NCBI RefSeq assembly: GCF_036388275.1
Contig: NZ_DASVSF010000058.1
Span: 1-39,130 of the forward strand
Reading direction: 5' to 3'
From: Longimicrobium sp.
Lineage (GTDB): Bacteria > Gemmatimonadota > Gemmatimonadetes > Longimicrobiales > Longimicrobiaceae
DNA: 39,130 nt
Shown: positions 32,866 through 39,130 of the stretch, piece by piece
Position numbering within the stretch: position 1 is the first letter of the stretch
Layout: every line of letters starts with the position of its first letter
Notes under the pieces: generated by a model
What the model was told of the DNA's origin: nothing
Databases searched by the model: none
Seen by the model: the letters and a program-made list of their open reading frames with translations, nothing else
Translations under genes and position numbers: made by a program

Positions 32866-32905
32866 AATCGGCCGCCTCCGTTCTTGGGAAGCGGCCGATT
32901 TCTTT
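32866..32905 (+). terminator. intrinsic terminator (possibly bidirectional)
   Basis: 10-bp arms AATCGGCCGC (32866-32875) and GCGGCCGATT (32891-32900), then TCTTTGC. Sits 19 bases after the permease stop and 14 bases from the end of the convergent small membrane gene; the A-rich left arm also gives a T-rich exit on the minus strand. Confidence 0.8.
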
Positions 32906-32918
32906 GCTCGCGAACGGA

Positions 32919-33197
32919 TCACTCGTAGCCGCGCTCCCGCCGGAGATAACCGGCGATCAGGATGGTCGCCAGGGTTCCGGCCGCGGCGATCTTGGGGCCC
33001 GCGTCCACCAGGATGGGACCGTTCACCGGATCGAAGATGTGGAAGCCGTAGACGGTCACCGCGCCGCCGACGAGGCACCACCCCCAGCAGACGAGTAGCG
33101 TCACGATCCAGTAGCGCCGCACCGCGCGCCGCGCGGCGAGCTCGGCCGCCTCGTTCTCGGCGCACATCTTTTCGTACAGCTCGTCTCGGATGGACAT
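32919..33197 (-). CDS. small membrane protein
   Basis: 92 aa (ATG 33197; the frame is open further upstream but unlike protein). A charged N-terminal helix SIRDELYEKMCAENEAAELA (2-21) is followed by TM1 (YWIVTLLVCWGWCLVGGAVT, about 30-49), a loop with DPVNGP, TM2 (IAAAGTLATILIAGYL) and a basic end RRERGYE. No family recognised. Divergent from the zinc-ribbon gene and convergent with the permease gene. Confidence 0.65.
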   Translation of the reverse strand: MSIRDELYEKMCAENEAAELAARRAVRRYWIVTLLVCWGWCLVGGAVTVYGFHIFDPVNGPILVDAGPKIAAAGTLATILIAGYLRRERGYE

Positions 33198-33366
33198 CGG
33201 GCCGACGGATAGGGTGAAAGTGGGAGGAATGAACCCCTCCGACGCGTCCGGGTTCCCCCGCTTGGCAAACGCGCGGCGATGAAACATCTTTCGCGTGCCG
33301 CTCGTCTTCACTCCGCTCGCGCCGCGCTCTCGCGGCACCCCTCCCCCGCTCTGCCCCGATCCGAAG

Positions 33367-34434
33367 ATGGCCATTCGCGAAGGCTGCTGGGACTGCCCCA
33401 CCTGTGGCTCCGTCGCGCTTCCCGGGCGGCAGGTGAACTGCACCGGGTGCGGCAATCCGCGTCCCCAAGGCACGCGCTTCTACCTGCCCGAAGATGCGCC
33501 CGAGGTGTCGGACGCCGTGCGCCTGGCCCAGGCCCGCGGCGGCGCGGACTGGGTGTGCGAGCACTGCGGCGCCAGCGCCCGGGCGGTCGACGCGCGCTGC
33601 CCCGGCTGCGGCGCCGAGCGCGGCAGCAGCGCGGTGCAGGCGACGCACGAGTACGGGATGGACGACGTGCCGCGCTCCGGCGAGCCCACCCGTCCACGGA
33701 TGGCCGCGTCGACCGCTGCCCCGCCGCGCCCGAAGCGGCGGTGGAAGGGGCCCGCCTTCGTGCTGGCGCTGCTTGGCGCGTTCGGATGGTGCAACAGCCC
33801 CAAGGAGGTCACCGCGACGGTGGCCGAAGCGGACTGGCAGCGCGCCATTGAGGTGCAGGAGTACCGCACCGTGCGGGAGGAGGACTGGTCACTTCCCTCG
33901 GGCGCGCGGCAGTTGAGCAGCGAGCGCGCCATCCGCGACTATCGCCAGGTGCTGGACCACTACGAGACGCGCACCCGGCAGGTATCAGAAAAGGTGCAGG
34001 TGGGCACGCGCAGCTTCACCTGCGGGCAGCGCGACATGGGCAACGGCTACTTCGAGGACATCACCTGCACCGAGCCGGAGTACGAAACGCGCAGCCACAC
34101 GGAGGAGTACCAGGAGCCCATCTACCGCCGCGAGCCGGTGTACGGCACGAAGTACTCGTACGAACTGGAGCGGTGGCTGCCCGACGACACGGCGTGGGCG
34201 CGCGGCGGTGCGGAGAAGGAACCCGCGTGGCCCGCGGTGCGCATCGGCAAGAACGAGCGTGAGGGCGCGCGGGTGGAAAAGTACGTGCTGCGCTTCAGGG
34301 ACGAGGATGGCAAGACGTACGAGCGCGAGGTGCCGATGAGCCAGTTTTCGCGCTACCGTCCCGGCCAGCAGGTGCGCCTGAAGATGCGCCGCGGCGGCGG
34401 AGGTGAGGTGGAGATCGTCGAGCCTGAAAGCTGA
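33367..34434 (+). CDS. membrane protein with two N-terminal zinc ribbons
   Basis: 355 aa from ATG 33367. Two RanBP2-like/double zinc ribbons: C10-x2-C13...C25-x2-C28 (CPTCGSVALPGRQVNCTGC) and C64-x2-C67...C78-x2-C81 (CEHCGASARAVDARCPGC). The second has the Trp-x-Cys lead typical of RanBP2 fingers. A linker rich in Pro/Arg precedes one TM (GPAFVLALLGAFGWC, about 128-142). The remaining about 210 residues contain many Tyr/Glu/Arg repeats (EYETRSHTEEYQEPIYRREP) and a C-terminal LRFRDEDGKTYEREVPMSQF strand series, probably extracytoplasmic. Cytoplasmic Zn ribbons tied to an outside domain suggest a sensor or scaffold; no partner is visible. Ends in a strong terminator. Confidence 0.82.
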   Translation: MAIREGCWDCPTCGSVALPGRQVNCTGCGNPRPQGTRFYLPEDAPEVSDAVRLAQARGGADWVCEHCGASARAVDARCPGCGAERGSSAVQATHEYGMDDVPRSGEPTRPRMAASTAAPPRPKRRWKGPAFVLALLGAFGWCNSPKEVTATVAEADWQRAIEVQEYRTVREEDWSLPSGARQLSSERAIRDYRQVLDHYETRTRQVSEKVQVGTRSFTCGQRDMGNGYFEDITCTEPEYETRSHTEEYQEPIYRREPVYGTKYSYELERWLPDDTAWARGGAEKEPAWPAVRIGKNEREGARVEKYVLRFRDEDGKTYEREVPMSQFSRYRPGQQVRLKMRRGGGGEVEIVEPES

Positions 34435-34440
34435 CGCGAA

Positions 34441-34479
34441 CGAGAGCCCCCGCCGATGCATCGACGGGGGCTCTCGTTT
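34441..34479 (+). terminator. intrinsic terminator (bidirectional position)
   Basis: 12-bp perfect arms CGAGAGCCCCCG (34441-34452) and CGGGGGCTCTCG (34465-34476) with an internally palindromic loop (CGATGCATCG), then TTTATG. Follows the zinc-ribbon gene by 6 bases and abuts the convergent small gene's stop. Confidence 0.85.
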
Positions 34480-34687
34480 ATGAGATGTTCACCGGGCCGG
34501 TACGCCCCGCCCGAAAGCTCGCCAGGGCCTCATCCGTCAGCGCGTCCAGCCGACCCGCCGCGACATCGACCTCAAGCTGTCGGTCCCACGCGCCCGCGTC
34601 GAACTCAGCGAACCAAGCGCGGAACTGCGCGAGTTGCTTCGGCTTCAACTCCTGAACGGCGCGCTCGATCTCGTGGAGAGTTTTCAT
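34478..34687 (-). CDS. orphan antitoxin-like small protein
   Basis: 69 aa from ATG 34687 (TTG 34693 would add two residues). Reads MKTLHEIERAVQELKPKQLA, then QFRAWFAEFDAGAWDRQLE, and ends LTDEALASFRAGRTG. This is a widespread family of small acidic helical proteins annotated as putative addiction-module antitoxins, usually followed by a RelE- or PIN-type toxin. No toxin is adjacent: downstream is the convergent zinc-ribbon gene, upstream a repeat cluster. Either the partner was lost or the protein acts alone. Confidence 0.7.
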   Translation of the reverse strand: MKTLHEIERAVQELKPKQLAQFRAWFAEFDAGAWDRQLEVDVAAGRLDALTDEALASFRAGRTGPVNIS

Positions 34688-35169
34688 CGGCAAAATCTAC
34701 ACTCGGGTACTTACGGTTTAGTCCTCTGGACCCACCCCTGACAGGGGTGCGCGAGGGGATTCCGGGCACACCGGGAGCATGCGGGAAGCGGGGCGTTTCG
34801 ACTGTTCCCGGCGCATGCCCCTGGCAGCCCTCTCTCCCCGGCCCTCTCCCCCGCAAGCGGGGGAAAGGGAGAATTCGCTTGCGCTTCGGCAGGTGCGGCG
34901 TGCGTGCAGGTGAAGCCTCGATCCGGACGCGATAGCGGCCCTGGTCGGGGCTTTCCGCTTTCCAGCGGCGGGTTCACCCGCCCTTGGGGGGGCCTCGGTC
35001 CTGTGATTGCTACCCCTGCACGGCCGAGGCCTCAGCTTCGGTGCCCGCTGCCGCGCCCTGGCTTGTACGTGTCCGCTGTTAGATCCTTCGGCGCGCGAAG
35101 TCTATCGTACGGGATGGGACGGTGCGCCTGCGCCTCAGGATGACAGGGTTGCGCATCGGCACGCGTGGA
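34688..35169. repeat. intergenic repeat cluster III
   Basis: No gene. Contains module A (34842-34869) joined to module D (about 34900-34985), together the inverted counterpart of 29664-29810; module C (35025-35080); and module B (35081-35146, GATCCTTCGGCGCGCG to CAGGATGACAG). Module C is followed directly by B, as in cluster I. Confidence 0.8.
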
Positions 35170-35859
35170 TTACTGCACTGCTTCCAGGGCTGCCGGAAGG
35201 GCCAGGCGCGCCCACTCGGCGTAGGTCAAGCCGGAGTAGTGGAGGCCGTCCGGGGCCAGGAACGCGGGATTGGAGCCTGCGGTGCGGCTCTGCGGGGTGA
35301 TGTCGACGTAGCGCGCGCCCAGCCGCTCCGTTTCCTGGCGGTTGATTGCGTTGAACACGTCGATCTCCGCGGCGATGTTGGCGCGGGAGCGGCCCTCCGC
35401 GAAGGGAGTGGCCCCCCAGTCGGGGATGGAGAGCACGATTACCCGGCTCGCGTCGCCCCCGGCGAAGCCGATGGCGCGCTGCAGCAGGCCGGCGAACTCG
35501 GCGCGGTACTCCTCGGTGCCGCGGCCGCGGTACTGGTTGTTGACGCCGATCAGCAGCGACACCAGGTCGTACGGCCCCCGCGGGTCGGCGGCGTCGATGG
35601 CGTCGGAGAGCTCGTCCGTCGTCCAGCCGGTGCGCGCGATGATCTGCGGCTCGGCGAAGTCCTGCCCCTGCTCCCGCAGCAGCGCCGCCAGCTGCACCGG
35701 CCAGCGGTCGGCCGCCGCCACCCCCTCGCCGATGGTGTACGAATCCCCCAGCGCCAGAAACTTCATCTTCCCTGCCCCGGTGTCCGTCCCCTGCCGCGCG
35801 CACCCCGCCAGCCCCAGCGCGAGCACCAGCATCCATCCGATCGCCCTTCGCCTGTCCAT
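35170..35859 (-). CDS. SGNH/GDSL-hydrolase lipoprotein
   Basis: 229 aa from ATG 35859 (GGGAGG upstream). Lipoprotein signal with lipobox LAGC (Cys20). SGNH hydrolase blocks: I, FLALGDSYTIGEG with nucleophile Ser40; III, LIGVNNQYRG (Asn at 107/108); V, APDGLHYSG with Asp204 and His207. Such enzymes are periplasmic esterases/lipases or deacetylases. GWTTDEL and VLSIPDWGATPFA are also typical of bacterial SGNH lipoproteins. Last gene of a tight minus-strand run (27 bases after the Rieske gene); a repeat cluster follows. Confidence 0.9.
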   Translation of the reverse strand: MDRRRAIGWMLVLALGLAGCARQGTDTGAGKMKFLALGDSYTIGEGVAAADRWPVQLAALLREQGQDFAEPQIIARTGWTTDELSDAIDAADPRGPYDLVSLLIGVNNQYRGRGTEEYRAEFAGLLQRAIGFAGGDASRVIVLSIPDWGATPFAEGRSRANIAAEIDVFNAINRQETERLGARYVDITPQSRTAGSNPAFLAPDGLHYSGLTYAEWARLALPAALEAVQ

Positions 35860-35886
35860 CCCCGCCTCCCGCCCCACGAGACCCGC

Positions 35887-36201
35887 TCAGTCCGGCATCG
35901 TCACATGGATGCGGCCGTCGCCATCCACCCGCGCTTCGAACGTTTGAAGCGGCTCGGTGGCGGGAAGGCCGATCGGGCGGCCGGTGCACACGTCGAAGCT
36001 GGCCCCATGCCAGTTGCAGACCAGCTCGGTTCCGTCCACCTCGCCGCCATCCAGCGGAAGGTCTTCGTGGGTGCACATCCCCTGCAGCGCGTAAATCTCG
36101 CCCTCCACGTTGCACAGCACGATCTCGCGTCCGCCCACGGTGAACTCGCGCGCCTCGCCTTCGGGAACGTCGCTGAGCATCGCGGCCTGGTGTTCCGCCA
36201 T
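35887..36201 (-). CDS. Rieske [2Fe-2S] ferredoxin
   Basis: 104 aa, a stand-alone Rieske ferredoxin of the kind that feeds electrons to non-heme dioxygenases or nitrite-reductase-like enzymes. The two cluster motifs are CTHEDLP (Cys43, His45) and CNWHGASFD (Cys62, His65), and the fold strands EIVLCNVEGEIYALQGM and VCTGRPIGLPATEPLQTFEA fit NirD/BphF-type proteins. No oxygenase or reductase partner is nearby. 34 bases after the HD-GYP gene, same strand, so co-transcribed with it. Confidence 0.92.
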   Translation of the reverse strand: MAEHQAAMLSDVPEGEAREFTVGGREIVLCNVEGEIYALQGMCTHEDLPLDGGEVDGTELVCNWHGASFDVCTGRPIGLPATEPLQTFEARVDGDGRIHVTMPD

Positions 36202-36235
36202 CGGTTCTCTCGTCCGGTTCTGGTCTGGGGGGCCG

Positions 36236-37279
36236 CTATTCCACGGCGGGGAGCGACGGCGTGTCGGGATCGTCCGGGAAGTTCTTCGCTTCCGCACGAA
36301 AGAAGGCCTCCACCACGACCGGATCGAACTGCGTGCCCGCGTTGCGCCGGATCTCCTCCATCGCGAACTCGCAGCTGCTGGCGTCGCGGTACGGGCGCGA
36401 GCTGATGATGGCGTCGTACGTGTCCACCACCGCCACGATGCGGCCCTGCAGCGAAATCTCCTCACCGCGCAGGCCACGGGGATAGCCGGAGCCGTCCCAC
36501 CGCTCCTGGTGATGCAGCACGGCGGGAAGGCCGGGGCGCAGGAACGAGCTGCGCTCCATGATGACGCCGCCGATCTCCGGGTGCCGCTTCATCTCGTCGT
36601 ACTCGTCCGCCGTCAGCTTGCCGGGCTTCTTCAGCACGTGGTCGGACACGCCGATCTTGCCCACGTCGTGAAGCAGCGCGCCCACCCAGAGCGCGCGAAC
36701 CTCGTCGCGGTGCAGTCCCATTTCGCGGGCGGTGGCGGCGGCGTAGCGTGCCACGCGCTCCACGTGCCCGCCCGTATAGTCGTCGCGCGTTTCGATGGCG
36801 CTGGCCAGGGAGCGCAGCGCGTCCATCAGGAGCGCCTCCAGCTGGCGCGCCTGTTCTGCCACGCGGTCTTCCAGGTGCTGCTGGTACGACCGGTTCTCGC
36901 GCAGGAGGCGGCGGTAGCTGAGCGCACGCTCCACCGCGAGCAGCACCTCGTCCAGGTTGAATGGCTTCACCAGGTAGTCGTCGGCCTGCACGCGCAGCGC
37001 CTCGACCGCGTTCTCGACGGTGGAGGCGCCGGTGAGGATGATGAATCCCGCGGTGTCGTCCAGCGCGCGGACGCGGCGAAGCAGCTCCAGGCCGCTCATC
37101 CCCGGCATCTGCAGGTCCGACAGGATCAGGTCGGCCCCGCGCGACTGGAAGGCGTCCAACGCCTCGGCGCCGTCCGCCGCCTCCTCGACGTGGTACCCGC
37201 CCTGGGCCAGGATCACGTGAAGGACGCCGCGGATGGCCGGATCGTCGTCGGCCACCAGCACCCGGACGGGACGGTTCAC
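36236..37279 (-). CDS. response regulator with HD-GYP c-di-GMP phosphodiesterase output domain (RpfG-like)
   Basis: 347 aa. Receiver domain 5-120 with acidic pocket DDD (11-13), phospho-acceptor Asp55 (LILSDLQMPGMSG), Thr83 (ILTGAST) and Lys105 (YLVKPF). A coiled-coil linker about 122-150 leads to an HD-GYP domain: TGGHVERVARYA, ALLHDVGKIG (His204, Asp205) and HHQERWDGSGYPRGL with GYP at 265-267. All metal/catalytic residues are present, so an active c-di-GMP hydrolase is likely. The start is GTG, overlapping the upstream lipoprotein's stop (GTGA), so translation is coupled. The cognate histidine kinase is not in the window. Confidence 0.95.
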   Translation of the reverse strand: MNRPVRVLVADDDPAIRGVLHVILAQGGYHVEEAADGAEALDAFQSRGADLILSDLQMPGMSGLELLRRVRALDDTAGFIILTGASTVENAVEALRVQADDYLVKPFNLDEVLLAVERALSYRRLLRENRSYQQHLEDRVAEQARQLEALLMDALRSLASAIETRDDYTGGHVERVARYAAATAREMGLHRDEVRALWVGALLHDVGKIGVSDHVLKKPGKLTADEYDEMKRHPEIGGVIMERSSFLRPGLPAVLHHQERWDGSGYPRGLRGEEISLQGRIVAVVDTYDAIISSRPYRDASSCEFAMEEIRRNAGTQFDPVVVEAFFRAEAKNFPDDPDTPSLPAVE

Positions 37280-37929
37280 GGGGCCCCCGCGCGAAAGCCG
37301 GCCACGCGCAGCACCAGGTCGTGGGCAATGCGGATGCCGGGGCGGCCATTCACCGCCAACTCCGCCGCGGGCACCCGCGCCACCTCGGCGCCGTTGGCCA
37401 CGAAGACGACGGTGTCGGCGCCCACCCGCACCTCCAGCCGGTTGGCGCGCCCGGCGCCGGCGGCGTCGCGGTTGATGGACGGGTGGCGCGTCCAGTCGCG
37501 GATCACCGGCGTCTGGGCGGCGTCACGGCGCTTGATGAGAAAGCTGCCGTCGCCGCGCACCAGGAAGTAGCTGTACGCCTGCCCCGCCTCGGCCGCGTCC
37601 AGCCCCGTGCCGCCGAACACCAGGCCGTAGCCCTCGTGAAGCCGGCCGGAGTCCTTGGTCAGCGTGGCGCGCACGGTATACGGCGGCGCCAGGTCTGTCG
37701 CGCCCTGGGGCCACAGCACCGTGTGCGGGCCGGTCTGCACCGTGGCGCTTCCGTCTTCCACGGTGACGCTCACCCCCTCGGCGGGGTTGGTCGTCCACGC
37801 CGCCACGCCGGAGTCGGCCGGCGCCTGCGTGGGCGACGGCGTGCTGTCGGCCGGGGTGCCGGAACGCGGTGCGGAGTCGCCGCAGCCCGCCAGGGTAGCC
37901 AGAGCGGCGCAGGCCAGGAATCGGTGCAT
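37276..37929 (-). CDS. lipoprotein with LamG/DUF1080-like domain
   Basis: 217 aa. Lipoprotein signal with lipobox LAGC (Cys16 in CAALATLAGCGDS), then a Pro/Ser/Thr linker (about 17-40). The rest is a concanavalin-like beta-sandwich: VRATLTKDSGRLHEGYGLVF, GQAYSYFLVRGDGSFLIKRR, NRLEVRVGADTVVFVANGAE and GRPGIRIAHDLVLRVAGFRA, the pattern seen in DUF1080/LamG-like domains that bind carbohydrate or another ligand. It overlaps the HD-GYP regulator gene by 4 bases and follows the membrane protein gene by 5 bases, so all three are one transcript. Confidence 0.85.
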   Translation of the reverse strand: MHRFLACAALATLAGCGDSAPRSGTPADSTPSPTQAPADSGVAAWTTNPAEGVSVTVEDGSATVQTGPHTVLWPQGATDLAPPYTVRATLTKDSGRLHEGYGLVFGGTGLDAAEAGQAYSYFLVRGDGSFLIKRRDAAQTPVIRDWTRHPSINRDAAGAGRANRLEVRVGADTVVFVANGAEVARVPAAELAVNGRPGIRIAHDLVLRVAGFRAGAP

Positions 37930-37934
37930 GGGGG

Positions 37935-38426
37935 TCAGGGATCCAGGGATTTCCGGAGCTCGTCCAGCGGCAGGTCGCGGATGGGGACTTCCAGCGGAAC
38001 CACCAGCTCGGCCTGCGTTTGCGTGCGCAGGCGGAAGGTGTCGCGCAGGTGCACGGGGATGGTCTGCCGGATGGGGATGGTGGTCCTTACCGGCACGCGC
38101 ACCGTGCGGTTTCCGAACGGCGTCTGGATAGGCAGGTTGATCGTGGTGTTGATGGGCAGCGTGGTGTTCAGCTGTACCCGGTACTGCTCGTCGATGGGCA
38201 CGTCGAAGTGCAGCGGCGTTCCCGAGGGGATGCGCACCGTGTACTTGAGGGTGGCGTCCGACGCCTGCAGCCGCGTGATCGTGCGGCCGAGCATGGGCCC
38301 CACGACCGCTTCCGGGCGCCGCACCGCGTACAGCAGCACGGCGTTGAGCGCCAGCGAGAGCAACGCCACGCCGAGCGCGGCGGGGGCCAGCCAGCGCGCG
38401 TTCAGAAGGGACACGGGTTCGGTCAC
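37935..38426 (-). CDS. single-pass membrane protein, first gene of the operon
   Basis: 163 aa from GTG 38426 (a second GTG 12 bases later is possible). N-terminal TM (WLAPAALGVALLSLALNAVL, about 11-31), then an extracytoplasmic domain of repeated beta-strands with alternating polar/hydrophobic residues: LKYTVRIPSGTPLHFDVPI, LNTTLPINTTINLPI, FGNRTVRVPVRTTIPIRQ, and LVVPLEVPIRDLPLDELRKS. The Thr/Ile/Pro-rich repeats suggest an elongated beta structure. I know this as a common hypothetical without function. It leads the five-gene minus-strand run (lipoprotein, HD-GYP, Rieske, SGNH). Confidence 0.72.
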   Translation of the reverse strand: MTEPVSLLNARWLAPAALGVALLSLALNAVLLYAVRRPEAVVGPMLGRTITRLQASDATLKYTVRIPSGTPLHFDVPIDEQYRVQLNTTLPINTTINLPIQTPFGNRTVRVPVRTTIPIRQTIPVHLRDTFRLRTQTQAELVVPLEVPIRDLPLDELRKSLDP

Positions 38427-39004
38427 GAAGAGCGCTCGGGACGGGGTACCGGCAAGCCGCGGAAGATAAGCGGCGGCGCGCGGCGGGGAAAGTTTCTTGG
38501 GCCCCTCCCCCGGCCCCTCCCCGCACAAACTACGTGCGGAGAGGGGGGAACTTCGGTCGGGGTTCGATTGGGTCCGCGCATGCCGCGGGTGGCCCCTCCC
38601 CCGCCCCTCCCCCGGCAAACTGCGCCGGGAGAGGGGAGAACTTCAATCGCCGTCGTAGGTGCGTGCGCGAACTCGAATCGGCGCCGGATGTCATCCCGAT
38701 GGAGCGGCCACGCCGAGCCTGCATCCAAACCGTTGACGGCAGCGACTGAGGGATCCGCCACACAGTCCTCCAAACGCCTCCGAGCCGGCTCACACCAGGC
38801 CCTGGCGCGTCATCCGGCAGGCGGGAGCGAACCGGCAGATGGCCCCGGTGTTTTCCCTCGTCGGCGCAGCATCACGCCTGGTGTGTGGCGGATCCCTCAG
38901 TCGCTGCGGTGTTTGGCTCACGCAGCAGCTACGGCGTGGCCGCTTCCTTCGGGATGACATCGGCGCGGATAGCTGGCTGCCGGTGCATGCCTCGGTGAGC
39001 AACC
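38427..39004. repeat. intergenic repeat cluster IV with an 80-bp inverted repeat pair
   Basis: No gene. Two module-A stem-loops (38514-38546 and 38604-38636). An inverted pair follows: 38686-38764 and 38882-38965. Their inner ends are a perfect 26-bp inverted repeat (38739-38764 and 38882-38907, core GGATCCGCCACACA). The outer ends match through GCGTGGCCGC and CGGGATGACATC. Both arms are divergent members of module B (GATCC...GGATGACA). Confidence 0.8.
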
Positions 39005-39073
39005 GGGAGGATCGTTGACAGTTTAGACCGACAGGATTGTTGACACTTTGTCATATCCCTTGGGAGTCCGGCG
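39005..39073 (-). mobile_element. probable terminal region of an insertion sequence (runs off the window)
   Basis: GTTGACAGTTTAGACCGACA and GATTGTTGACACTTTGTCA form closely spaced TTGACA-containing repeats, reminiscent of the multiple terminal repeats of IS21/IS481-like elements. A protein-coding frame ends just inside, on the minus strand, at 39074. Family is uncertain; the body lies outside the window. Confidence 0.4.
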
Positions 39074-39130
39074 TCAGCCGGAGATCTTCCAGGTTCTCTC
39101 GTTCAGTCTACCCAGAAGACGCCGGTAGAA
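39074..39130 (-). CDS. C-terminal end of a possible transposase (cut by window edge)
   Basis: Eighteen residues are visible on the minus strand, FYRRLLGRLNERTWKISG, followed by TGA at 39074-39076. Position just inside IS-like terminal repeats and the basic composition suggest a transposase C-terminus, but the piece is too short to identify. Confidence 0.35.
   Translation of the reverse strand, partial: FYRRLLGRLNERTWKISG

Overview
The window is very GC-rich, bacterial and gene-dense. Secreted proteins and lipoproteins are frequent, signal peptides often end in AxA-Q, and GTG starts are common. Many gaps carry C/G-rich stem-loop repeats. Together with a Tat-exported TldD and TPR/PQQ secreted proteins, this suggests a member of Gemmatimonadota, perhaps Longimicrobiales. 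That assignment is inference; there is no rRNA or other decisive marker.

Layout. (1) 1-3.5 kb: the first 31 codons of carB lie on the minus strand at the left edge. Two further degraded copies of the carB start plus leader lie in the same orientation at about 2.79 and 3.41 kb. Copies 1 and 2 enclose a visibly AT-richer island with a lipoprotein carrying a metzincin-like zinc motif and an Ig-like-repeat secreted protein. Copies 2 and 3 enclose a frameshifted 3' fragment of a methyltransferase whose full version is at 5-5.8 kb. (2) 3.6-9.9 kb: accessory genes, namely an orphan Imm7-type immunity protein, secreted proteins, a pRiA4b ORF-3-like protein, a hipBA module with an AT-rich promoter, and an internally deleted DUF3892 remnant. 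(3) 9.8-16 kb: voltage-gated K+ channel, lipoprotein, membrane protein, secreted TPR protein, amidohydrolase lipoprotein. (4) 16-22.5 kb: a repeat cluster, then a Tat-exported metallophosphoesterase/PQQ-propeller fusion, a 2OG-Fe(II) oxygenase coupled to a MOSC protein, cysteine synthase, an outer-membrane barrel and a small lipoprotein with a textbook terminator. (5) 22.6-23.5 kb: an RHH antitoxin/MazF toxin pair. (6) 23.5-29.6 kb, minus strand: glpK, secD-secF with promoter and terminator, and a Tat-exported TldD with its own promoter. (7) 29.6-35.2 kb: repeat clusters around a class C beta-lactamase-like serine hydrolase, an AI-2E-type permease, a small membrane protein, a double zinc-ribbon membrane protein and an orphan antitoxin-like protein. 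(8) 35.2-38.4 kb: a tight five-gene minus-strand operon (membrane protein, lipoprotein, HD-GYP response regulator, Rieske ferredoxin, SGNH-hydrolase lipoprotein). (9) 38.4-39.1 kb: more repeats, an 80-bp inverted repeat pair and what looks like the end of an insertion sequence.

How it fits together. Housekeeping genes (carB, cysK, glpK, secDF) are interleaved with cell-envelope genes and small accessory modules. The two signals that ordinary annotation does not explain are the repeated carB 5' ends, which look like the footprint of repeated integration or recombination at one site, and a modular family of intergenic repeats (about ten stem-loops plus three other modules). The repeats sit next to gene ends and recur in both orientations.
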